Below, piece after piece: positions 41,437-49,146 of a stretch of 64,000 nucleotides of DNA. The notes below the pieces were generated by a model. That model worked only from the letters and a program-made list of their open reading frames with translations. It was not told the origin of the DNA and searched no databases. The position numbers and the translations under genes are program-made. The DNA comes from Scatosoma sp045643825. Its GTDB lineage: Bacteria > Bacillota > Clostridia > Christensenellales > Borkfalkiaceae. The stretch is from positions 1 to 64,000 of the forward strand of contig JAZRFV010000086.1 of assembly GCA_045643825.1 (NCBI GenBank), written 5' to 3'. How positions within the stretch are numbered: position 1 is the stretch's first letter; each line of letters starts with the position of its first letter.

Positions 41437-42804
41437 TTAATTTTGAGGGGTTTCTTCAATCGTTTCAACGGTGTTTTCCGTTTCCACCGCAACGGCCTTT
41501 TTGCTGGGCTTGATGTGGTGATGCCAACCGCGTTTCTTTGCGTGTTCGTGACGGGCACTGGTTGCACCTTCGGGGTTGATGTCGCCTGCTTTCGTCAATG
41601 CAATCTTCGTGAGCATAGGACCAACCAATTCGTAAATAAGTACTGCGAAGAGGGTGATGCTGGAAATCAATTGACCGAGTTCACCGCCAAGCTCCTGCGA
41701 TTTCATTGCCATGCCGAGGGCTACACCAGCCTGGGGCAACAAGGTGATACCGAGATATTTTACGATGTTATCGTCGCATTTCGAGATTTTTGCACTTGCG
41801 TATGCACCGCTGTATTTACCGATCGAACGGCTGATGATGTAAACAACACCGATAAGTACGACCATTACGTCGGTGAAGACCGAAAGCTCTAACTCCGCGC
41901 CGCTCAATACAAAGAACAATACGAAAAGAGGCGCCGTCCATCTATCCACACGTTCCATTAACTCTTCCGAGAAATCACACACGTTGCAGAACACCGTACC
42001 GAGCATCATGCATACGAGCAAGGAGGAGAAGCCAACGTGTACGCCGCCCACGTTGAATTTCAACATGGAAAGGGCGATGGTCATAAGGACGAAGGCGATG
42101 GATACCGACAAACGCTTTGAACGGGAATGGAAGAAACGTTCGCAGAAGTGGAACAAGAAACCCATTATTGCACCTAAAATGAGGGAGCCGACTACCTCGA
42201 TCAAGGGCTCTGCCAAAACGGAGGTGAGGTCTACGTTGCCTGCACCAATTGCTTTTGCCACACCGAAGGAAATTGCGAAAAGCACCAAACCAACTGCGTC
42301 GTCCAAGGCTACTACGGGCAACAACATGTCCGTTACGGGGCCTTTTGCCTTATATTGCTTTACAACCATCAAGGTTGCTGCGGGTGCGGTCGCCGAAGCG
42401 ATTGCACCGAGTACGATTGCCGCCTCCAAGGGGAGTTTGGTGGGCATTGCAAGGTGGAGCAAGAGCAACGCCGCGTCTACGAGCAGGGTGGTAACGACCG
42501 CCTGGAAGATGCCGACGATGGTGGCTTGCTTACCGATTTTTTTAAGTTGGGATACACGGAATTCGTTACCGATCGAGAATGCGATGAAGCCGAGTGCTAC
42601 GTCGCAAAGGATGGAATATCTCTCTAAATCGTGCATCGAGATGAAACCAAGGCCTTTTACCCCAAACGCACCAAGGCAGTAGGGACCGACCAAGATACCT
42701 GCCACAAGGTAGGCGGTAACCGCAGGAAGCTTTGCGAGCTTTGCCAAACGGGACAGCATCAAACCTGCAAGCAGGGATATGGAAAGACTTAATAAGATTT
42801 CCAT
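41437..42804 (-). CDS. CPA2-family cation:proton antiporter
   Basis: A 455-residue membrane protein with about 12-13 helices. The family signature near residue 24 is KLPAVTAYLVAGILVGPYCLG; the transport-core Asp pair lies in LLPVVALDDAVGLVLFAIS, and LGAIASATAPAATLMVV is the other core helix. It belongs to the Kef/NhaP-type exchangers (Na+ or K+ against H+). There is no TrkA regulatory domain, only a 45-residue tail rich in His, Lys and Thr/Glu. It is a single gene with its own upstream region. Confidence 0.85.
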   Translation of the reverse strand: MEILLSLSISLLAGLMLSRLAKLAKLPAVTAYLVAGILVGPYCLGAFGVKGLGFISMHDLERYSILCDVALGFIAFSIGNEFRVSQLKKIGKQATIVGIFQAVVTTLLVDAALLLLHLAMPTKLPLEAAIVLGAIASATAPAATLMVVKQYKAKGPVTDMLLPVVALDDAVGLVLFAISFGVAKAIGAGNVDLTSVLAEPLIEVVGSLILGAIMGFLFHFCERFFHSRSKRLSVSIAFVLMTIALSMLKFNVGGVHVGFSSLLVCMMLGTVFCNVCDFSEELMERVDRWTAPLFVLFFVLSGAELELSVFTDVMVVLIGVVYIISRSIGKYSGAYASAKISKCDDNIVKYLGITLLPQAGVALGMAMKSQELGGELGQLISSITLFAVLIYELVGPMLTKIALTKAGDINPEGATSARHEHAKKRGWHHHIKPSKKAVAVETENTVETIEETPQN

Positions 42805-43092
42805 AAATATATACTCCTTTTTTGTATCATTTTTTCCTTTTTATAAGGCTCTTTCGTTAAGCCGAAAAACATTATACTACTTTAAAATGGGAAAAGCAAT
42901 CGAAAGAAGGGGCAAAAGTGAAAGTTTTGTGAAAAAAATATATGGGCGAGGGGCGGGGTTTTGCCTATAATATATATAATGTATGGGCGGTTGCGCATAG
43001 GTACAAGGTTGGCTGTGTGGGGAATTTTACCTTAAAATCTGTGTAAAAAGGGGGTAAAAACGGAAAAATGCGCCGATTTTTCTTGTAAAAGA
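42805..43092. other. intergenic region between divergent antiporter and YfhO genes
   Basis: About 290 bases without a supported gene. AT-rich stretches include CCTATAATATATATAATG near 42965, which could be a -10 region, but no matching -35 box was found. Nothing else is recognised. Confidence 0.4.
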
Positions 43093-43121
43093 TTGACTTT
43101 GCAAGGGAAAAATGGTAAGAT
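43093..43121 (+). promoter_or_regulatory. sigma-A promoter giving a probable leaderless mRNA
   Basis: TTGACT (43093-43098), 17 nt, TAAGAT (43116-43121). Six bases (AGAGCT) then lead to the ATG at 43128, with no ribosome binding site. Confidence 0.7.
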
Positions 43122-43127
43122 AGAGCT

Positions 43128-45944
43128 ATGGAAAATGTTCAAGAGGGTACGCCCGAAACAACAAGAAAAAATATCCAAGGTTTTTGGAAAAGAATAGGCG
43201 CGTTTTTCGATCGATATTACGCGCTGTTTTTTGCGCCCGTTTTGGTGGGGTGCCTTTACGTCAGTGTGTTGGCGATGATGGGGGTTGCACCGTTTGGGGA
43301 TACTTACACGGCGGCAAGCTACGATTTGTCCGCGCAAATTTGTCCGTTTGTGGAGCACCTTTTTGACGTGTTCCAAGGCAAATCAACCTTGACCTATTCC
43401 TACGCCATCGTGGGTGGGGCGGACGTTACGGGGACGTTTTTGTATTTCTTCATCAGTCCGTTCAGTTTCCTTTTCCTGATCTTTGGGGACGGTAAGGTGG
43501 CGTACGCAAGCAGTATTGTGATGTTGTGCAAGCTGATGGCGATTGCTTTTTCCGGGGCTTGGTTTGCAAAAACACAGTTTAAGGATATCCCCGATTATCT
43601 TTGCATGGCGGTTGGGTGTGTGTATGCTTACTGCGGATATATGTTCGTAGCCAATACCTATATCAACTGGATGGATTTTATTATCTATATGCCGTTTTGT
43701 GTGGCTGCCTTCCGACATTTTGTAAAAACGGACAAGTTTTTACCCTTCTCTATCTTGGTAGGGTGCTGTATTTATACCTGCTTTTCCATCGCTTGTTTTT
43801 CCTTATTCACGGTGTATCCGACCTTGATTGCATACGCCTTATTGTGTGTGGGAAAGGAGCGTAGAAAGCATTTCATCGCATACCTGTCCCTGTCCTTTGC
43901 GGTTGCAATCCTTATTGCATTGCCTGTATTGGCACCTGCACTCGGTGCGTATATGCGTGGGGCAAGAGGGGGAGATTTGTTTGAAAACGTATGGAAGGGT
44001 TTTGCCGTTTCCTCCGATGGGGTGATTGGCGGGTTAGAATCCTCGTCGGACTTTATAGAATCGTATACGGAGTCCTTATATCGGAAATGGTCGTATATCA
44101 TTTGCGATTCGATTTTTGTTGCCTTGACCTTCTTCTGGTTTATCCGCACGGGGTTGAAGGATAAGTTTGCGAAGTTCATGTTGGTGGCGGCGGTGTTTAC
44201 CTTGTTGCCCTTGCTCGTGGACGAAGCAATGAACCTAATGAATATGGGCTCGTATATGTCTTACGCCCTGCGTTTTGGGTTCTTGAATGCCTTGTACTTC
44301 CTTGGTGGGGCGTGCTTGGCGCTTGAAGGCTGGCACTACAATTGGGGCGATTCCTACGATGGCGAGCTGTTGTATGAAGAGTGCGTTGAAGAGACGGAAA
44401 ACAGCCCTGAAAACGAAAATGAAGGGGGCAGGTACGAGGTTATTAACGAACCTGTACCGATAAGCGTTGGGAAACGGATAGCTCAATGGGGCGCGCGCAT
44501 GTTCCCGAAACGGAAGATTTCCACCTATATATGTATGGTGTTGTTGTGCGTGATGGCGGCATTTGCAATGCTGATTATTGCTTCCCTTTGCTTTGACGGG
44601 GGCTTGGAATGGTTTTGGGGATTGTTTATCGACGATCCGGAGATGATTAGCTCCTTGGGCGGGTTCCCGGCAAGGCTTGCCCATTCGTTGGGCGGTGCGG
44701 AAGGTTTAATCATTCCGTTTGTGTTTGTTATTATTATTACGGCGGTCGGCCTATTTATGGCGGCGCTTCGCAGAATTAGTCCTCGCTTCCTTTCCTATAT
44801 ATTGATTGGTGTTGTGGGGATGCAGGTGGTATTTTTGAACTGCCACTTGGTTGCGGGCAACGCTTCTACCCAGCACGTGAACGTGGGGTATTATCAGGAA
44901 ATTTCTGCGATTTTAAACGAGCGTGACGAGGAATATTTCCGTGTGAAGGATTGTAACGATAAATTGACGGCGTGCGTGCCCTTCTCGGGCGATGCAAACT
45001 CGTTCAGCGTTTTCTCCTCGGTAATTGACGAGGATAACTTTGCAACCTATCAAATTTTTGCCTACCTTGGCAACGGAAAAAACAGCTTTAAGAGTGGACA
45101 TAGCAGTACGAAATACAACCGCGGTGAGGATTTTGGCGATTCGTTTATGGGGTATAAGTACTTCCTTTACTACGTCAACCCCAACGATAAGGATAGGACG
45201 GTAGAGGAGCAGTTGAACTCGATTGAAAAAACCAAACCGTATCTTGAAAAGGTGATCGAAGAAAACGCGCAAGGCGAGAAGGTACATCTCAAGCGTGGGA
45301 ACTTCTACGTGTATGAAAATACCATCGTCTTCCCGCTTGGATATCGTGTGAGTGGCGAGCAGTATCATTTTGTCAGCGAAAATATCAGCAATAGTACCAA
45401 CCGTAAGCAAAATCAGGCGGCGTTGTACGAATATTTGCGTGGTGAGGACTTGTTTAAGTTTACGAAAAATGAGGTTGTCACCGCAAAATCTGCAACCGAG
45501 CTGTCGGATTATCTTTGGGATAAGGCGGCGGACGTGGAGGTAGGTGCAGGGAAAATCACCGCCCGCGTTACGGCGGAGGAAGGGGAGCATTTGCTCTTAA
45601 ACTTCGTTGCGTCCAAGGGCTATACCGTGACGGTAAATGGCAAACCTGCACAGCTCCTTGATAATGATCTGAAACTCCTTTCCGTGGCATTGGAGGAAGG
45701 GGAAAACGAGGTGGTGTTCACCTATTCTTCCCCGTACGTGAAGTATGCGGCGGTAGGGTTTGGCGGCGGAGCCTTGGCGCTCGTTTTGCTGTGGTTAGTT
45801 ATGAAAAAGACGAAAATTGTACAATATATGGAAGGTGTAATCGCCTGGGCAGGGATTGTCTTGGCGGTTGGGTTGGTGGCATTTTTCATGCTGTATCCCA
45901 CCTGCGTGTTTACCGTGAAACTTGTTTTGCTACTATTAGGATAG
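43128..45944 (+). CDS. YfhO-family large membrane protein
   Basis: A 938-residue protein with some 13-14 membrane helices in a GT-C-like layout, a large extracytoplasmic domain in the last third, and a final pair of helices. The YfhO pattern includes an early aromatic/Gly block (GYMFVANTYINWMDFIIYMP), followed by QHVNVGYYQEISAIL-type sequence and a beta-sandwich segment (EEGEHLLLNFVASKGYTVTVNG). YfhO proteins are linked to glycosylation of lipoteichoic acid or other envelope polymers. The Arg/Glu-rich insert at about residue 430 contains a partial repeat copy (44424-44437). It has its own promoter and is followed by a terminator. Confidence 0.83.
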   Translation: MENVQEGTPETTRKNIQGFWKRIGAFFDRYYALFFAPVLVGCLYVSVLAMMGVAPFGDTYTAASYDLSAQICPFVEHLFDVFQGKSTLTYSYAIVGGADVTGTFLYFFISPFSFLFLIFGDGKVAYASSIVMLCKLMAIAFSGAWFAKTQFKDIPDYLCMAVGCVYAYCGYMFVANTYINWMDFIIYMPFCVAAFRHFVKTDKFLPFSILVGCCIYTCFSIACFSLFTVYPTLIAYALLCVGKERRKHFIAYLSLSFAVAILIALPVLAPALGAYMRGARGGDLFENVWKGFAVSSDGVIGGLESSSDFIESYTESLYRKWSYIICDSIFVALTFFWFIRTGLKDKFAKFMLVAAVFTLLPLLVDEAMNLMNMGSYMSYALRFGFLNALYFLGGACLALEGWHYNWGDSYDGELLYEECVEETENSPENENEGGRYEVINEPVPISVGKRIAQWGARMFPKRKISTYICMVLLCVMAAFAMLIIASLCFDGGLEWFWGLFIDDPEMISSLGGFPARLAHSLGGAEGLIIPFVFVIIITAVGLFMAALRRISPRFLSYILIGVVGMQVVFLNCHLVAGNASTQHVNVGYYQEISAILNERDEEYFRVKDCNDKLTACVPFSGDANSFSVFSSVIDEDNFATYQIFAYLGNGKNSFKSGHSSTKYNRGEDFGDSFMGYKYFLYYVNPNDKDRTVEEQLNSIEKTKPYLEKVIEENAQGEKVHLKRGNFYVYENTIVFPLGYRVSGEQYHFVSENISNSTNRKQNQAALYEYLRGEDLFKFTKNEVVTAKSATELSDYLWDKAADVEVGAGKITARVTAEEGEHLLLNFVASKGYTVTVNGKPAQLLDNDLKLLSVALEEGENEVVFTYSSPYVKYAAVGFGGGALALVLLWLVMKKTKIVQYMEGVIAWAGIVLAVGLVAFFMLYPTCVFTVKLVLLLLG
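43871..43890 (-). repeat. dispersed repeat, TATGCGATGAA hybrid type, inside yfhO-like gene
   Basis: The minus strand reads GGGACAGGTATGCGATGAAA; 15 nt (CAGGTATGCGATGAA) are identical to the intergenic copy at 26627. The sense strand encodes Phe-Ile-Ala-Tyr-Leu-Ser. Confidence 0.65.
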
Positions 45945-45966
45945 CCTGAAAATTGCAAAAACGTAC

Positions 45967-45998
45967 AAAAAAACGCCGTAAAAACGGCGTTTTTTCAT
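45967..45998. terminator. bidirectional terminator
   Basis: AAACGCCGT and ACGGCGTTT close an AAAA loop, with A-runs before and T-runs after, between the converging YfhO and AraC genes. Confidence 0.88.
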
Positions 45999-46012
45999 TT
46001 TTACAAGATTAC

Positions 46013-46873
46013 TTAATCGAAGTTACGTTTGTACATTTTACGATAGGTGGAGGGGGAGATACCGTATTCCTTTTTGAAGGTCTTGGTGAGGTAGGAAACG
46101 GTTTCTATGCCACACTCATCGGCGATGTCGATGATTTTGAGGTCAGAGTTGAGAAGAAGGTGCGCTGCGTAGTGCAATTTCATCTGCAAATGGATGCGGT
46201 TGGGGGTGTTTAGCCCTGCACGTTGGAAGAGCCTTGTGATATGCTCTTGCGTGTAAAAGGTCCTTTCGCACAGCTCCTTTATGGTGAGATGAAAATTGTC
46301 CTTATCTTCCAACATAGCGAGGATGGTAGAAACGATGCTATCCTCTTTTTTTTGTAAAACAAGGGGGGCAGGGTTGAGAATAAAGTGCATCAGAAGCTTC
46401 GCGATGATGATTTTTAGAGACGCATCCTTGACGTCCGTGCGCATCAAATTCGTCCTTGTTGCAGGGATGGTGATTACCTTGATATACTCCATCGAATCGG
46501 TGGGGGAGCATTGGCTGTAAGCGCATGCGTGGGGGAAAATATCTTCGATTTCGTTGAAGCCGAGTGCCTGGCAAAGGGTATGAAGGTAGTCGATATTCAC
46601 CTCAAAATTGTAAAACACCACCGAGGAATCTTCGCAGGGGCTTATGGTGTGTACCGCCTCGGGACGAAGCACGCAAACGTCGTTTTCGGATAAAATACGT
46701 TCCTCCCCATTGATGGTTTGGCGCAATTTTCCACGGGTAATCAACATAAACTCGAAAAAGTTATGCGAGTGGGTTTTTGTATATAAGGTTTTTTCGTCGA
46801 TAATGTAAAGATGGATGTCCCTTAAAGCACTTTTATTGGGTAACATACTCAATTTTTTCGCCGTTTTTTCCAT
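46013..46873 (-). CDS. AraC-family transcriptional regulator
   Basis: A 286-residue regulator. The N-terminal 150 residues are a cupin-like sensor (HSHNFFEFMLITRGKLRQTI, then RPEAVHTISPCEDSSVVFYN). The C-terminal 100 residues carry two helix-turn-helix motifs, KELCERTFYTQEHITRLFQ and IIDIADECGIETVSYLTKTF, with KKEYGISPSTYRK. It is divergent from the sugar transport operon and most likely its activator, responding to a sugar bound in the cupin. Two direct repeats 21 bp apart next to the operon's -35 box suit such a protein. Confidence 0.9.
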   Translation of the reverse strand: MEKTAKKLSMLPNKSALRDIHLYIIDEKTLYTKTHSHNFFEFMLITRGKLRQTINGEERILSENDVCVLRPEAVHTISPCEDSSVVFYNFEVNIDYLHTLCQALGFNEIEDIFPHACAYSQCSPTDSMEYIKVITIPATRTNLMRTDVKDASLKIIIAKLLMHFILNPAPLVLQKKEDSIVSTILAMLEDKDNFHLTIKELCERTFYTQEHITRLFQRAGLNTPNRIHLQMKLHYAAHLLLNSDLKIIDIADECGIETVSYLTKTFKKEYGISPSTYRKMYKRNFD

Positions 46874-47079
46874 AGGTTGTCCCTCTCAAATTTGTGTGAG
46901 TTTAGTATAGCATAGAAAAGGGCGTTTTGCAAGGCTTTTTATGAAAAAATTCACAACAAAAAAATCAAGTTTGTACTATTTTTTAATCAATTTTGGCGAT
47001 AGACATTTTTACCGTGATATAGTACAATATTTTTGCTAAAATGATAAAAAGCGGTTATTATACGCAAAAATAGGCAAAA

Positions 47080-47113
47080 AGAGCAATATTTCGGTTTTTA
47101 AGAGCAATATTTC
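47080..47113 (+). promoter_or_regulatory. direct repeats, probable AraC-type operator
   Basis: AGAGCAATATTTC occurs at 47080-47092 and again at 47101-47113. The start-to-start distance is 21 bp, two helical turns, as in araI1-araI2. The second copy ends three bases before the -35 box of the sugar operon, the usual position for an AraC-family activator. Confidence 0.6.
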
Positions 47114-47115
47114 TA

Positions 47116-47144
47116 TTGAAAATATCCAAATTGCGTTGTATAAT
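47116..47144 (+). promoter_or_regulatory. sigma-A promoter of the glycan transport operon
   Basis: TTGAAA (47116-47121), 17 nt, TATAAT (47139-47144). The leader to the ATG at 47307 is about 155 nt and has no hairpin I can name. Confidence 0.7.
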
Positions 47145-47306
47145 TGTGAAAAGAATATCTTGTATATAAATATTGTTACGCGTGCGTGTTCAAAAGGTGT
47201 ATTTGGACAAAAAACGGCGTGTGAAAAAGCCCCACGAGAGGCGTTCTTGTGCGGCGACACAAGAAAAAACGATGATAGGAGATTATTTAACAGTACGGAG
47301 CGTAAT

Positions 47307-48194
47307 ATGGAAACAGTAAAACGCAGAAAATTTAAAGAAAGGGTGATCCGTTCTACCAAGGAAAAGATTATACACGAGGTAGTGTTTGTTTTCTTCCTTG
47401 CGTATACCTTCACCTTGATTTACCCCTTCCTCTTTTTGCTGATGAACTCCTTTAAGGATTACGAGGCGATTGCGGATTTCCCGATGCAGTTGCCCAAGGC
47501 GGATACGATTGTATGGGATTCGTACCTTCGCGCTTGGTTCTCGATGGATATCGCAAGGATGTTCTTCAACACGGTAACCTTGTCGGTGGGGCAGACCTTC
47601 GTTTCGATGGCGCTTACCTGTATGGCGGCGTACACCTTGGCGAAATATCCCTTCAAGGCAAACACCATCATCTACACCATCATCCTGGTGGCATCCGTCG
47701 TGCCGACTTTCGGCGCCGAGGCTTCTACCTTCCAGCTGATGGATAAATTAAACCTTAGAAACAAGTACATAGGTATGTTGGTGATGTGCGGTGCCTTTGG
47801 TTCGGCTTTCCTGTATTTGCACAGCTTCTTCAAGGGTATCCCTTGGTCGTTTGCGGAAAGTGCGATGCTGGACGGGGCTTCGGAGTTTAGAATTTTCTTA
47901 CAAATCATGCTCCCCCTTGCAAAGAACGGTATCATGGTTTTCACCATCATGAAATTTATCGGATATTGGAACGAATATTGGTCGGTAATGCTGTACTACT
48001 GTAATATCGGCGACGGGTTCCAACACCATTGGACGTTGTCGGTTGGTTTGACGAAGCTTTCGCAAAACCGAAACATCAAGAAAAACGTCTTCTACGCAGG
48101 TACGGTTATTTGTATTATCCCCGCTTTGATTTTCTATGCGGTGTTCTCGAATAAGCTGATGGGTAACTTAAATGCAGGAGGTATCAAGGGATGA
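47307..48194 (+). CDS. CUT1 sugar ABC transporter permease (YtcP/MalG-like)
   Basis: A 295-residue permease with six helices. The coupling helix is ESAMLDGASEFRIFLQIMLP, the EAAxxDGA motif of carbohydrate permeases; VASVVPTFGAEASTFQLMDK corresponds to the usual substrate-channel segment. I start at the ATG at 47307, because the longer frame (47136) begins upstream of the -10 box. It overlaps the partner permease by four bases. There is no ATPase gene in the locus, as is common for CUT1 systems that share MsmK. Confidence 0.9.
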   Translation: METVKRRKFKERVIRSTKEKIIHEVVFVFFLAYTFTLIYPFLFLLMNSFKDYEAIADFPMQLPKADTIVWDSYLRAWFSMDIARMFFNTVTLSVGQTFVSMALTCMAAYTLAKYPFKANTIIYTIILVASVVPTFGAEASTFQLMDKLNLRNKYIGMLVMCGAFGSAFLYLHSFFKGIPWSFAESAMLDGASEFRIFLQIMLPLAKNGIMVFTIMKFIGYWNEYWSVMLYYCNIGDGFQHHWTLSVGLTKLSQNRNIKKNVFYAGTVICIIPALIFYAVFSNKLMGNLNAGGIKG

Positions 48195-49105
48195 TGAACA
48201 ACTTCTTGCAAAAATTAAAGACGAGAAAGGTACAACGTATTGTCTTCATCGTTGGTATGCTTACCTTACCCTTACTTCAATGGCTGGTGTTCTTCGTGTT
48301 CGTAAACATCAACACCATCCGTATGAGCTTCCAGGATTTACGTCCCAACGCACCCAAGGGCTTCTCGTTGGTAAACTACCGCAACTTCTTCATGGACCTT
48401 CGTTCGACCAATCGTTTCTATTATGCCATCCGCAACTCGTTGTTGTTTGGCTTGAACGATTTGTTCTTACTCTTCATTTCGTTGGTATTGGCGTATTTCT
48501 TCTATAAGAAAATCCGTTGGTCGGCGTTCTTTAGGGTTATCTTCTTCCTTCCTTCGATCATTTCGATCGTAATCTTCATCACGGCATATCAAAATATGTT
48601 CAACATGGGGGTTATCAACTCGCTTTTGGAAGGCTTTGGTATGAAGAATTTCCCCGACTGGTTTGCAAACACCTCGCCTTGGCTGGTACCCTTGATTATG
48701 CTTTACTGCTTATGGGTAGGTACGGGCTACAACGTATTGATTATGGGCGGTGCAATGGGGAACTTACCCGAGGACGTAATGGAATACTCCCGTTTGGAGG
48801 GTGTGAATTACGTCAACGAATTCTTCCGCGTAGTTATCCCGATGATTTGGCCGACGGTTATGGTTGGCGTATTGGGAAGCATCACCATTATGTTTACCCT
48901 CTTCTTGCAGGTTGACCTAATGACGGTAAACGGCGGTACGAAAGGGCAGGCGGCGACGGTTGCCTATATGATTAACGGGTTCGTAAAATCGAGAGACCTC
49001 GGCAGAGCCTCTACCTACGGCGTAATCTTTACCGTGATTGCAATGCCTATCATTATCTTCATTAGAAAGGCGTTGGATAAGGTAAGCGAACATTTCGGCT
49101 ACTAA
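48191..49105 (+). CDS. CUT1 sugar ABC transporter permease (LplB/MalF-like)
   Basis: A 304-residue permease, six helices. The coupling motif reads MEYSRLEGVNYVNEFFRVVIPM (EAAxxDGA variant). Together with the preceding permease it forms the membrane channel for the solute-binding lipoprotein encoded at 52825. GGAGGTATCAAGG precedes the start. The MalG-type-before-MalF-type order is the reverse of the textbook maltose operon but frequent in LplB/YtcP systems. Confidence 0.9.
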   Translation: MMNNFLQKLKTRKVQRIVFIVGMLTLPLLQWLVFFVFVNINTIRMSFQDLRPNAPKGFSLVNYRNFFMDLRSTNRFYYAIRNSLLFGLNDLFLLFISLVLAYFFYKKIRWSAFFRVIFFLPSIISIVIFITAYQNMFNMGVINSLLEGFGMKNFPDWFANTSPWLVPLIMLYCLWVGTGYNVLIMGGAMGNLPEDVMEYSRLEGVNYVNEFFRVVIPMIWPTVMVGVLGSITIMFTLFLQVDLMTVNGGTKGQAATVAYMINGFVKSRDLGRASTYGVIFTVIAMPIIIFIRKALDKVSEHFGY

Positions 49106-49146
49106 AACAGAAAAAAGAAAAAAATATAATATAAAAGGAGAAAAAG

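Noticed and set aside
47136..47306. N-terminal extension of the first permease
   Set aside because: It would begin upstream of the -10 box and adds residues unlike any permease N-terminus.
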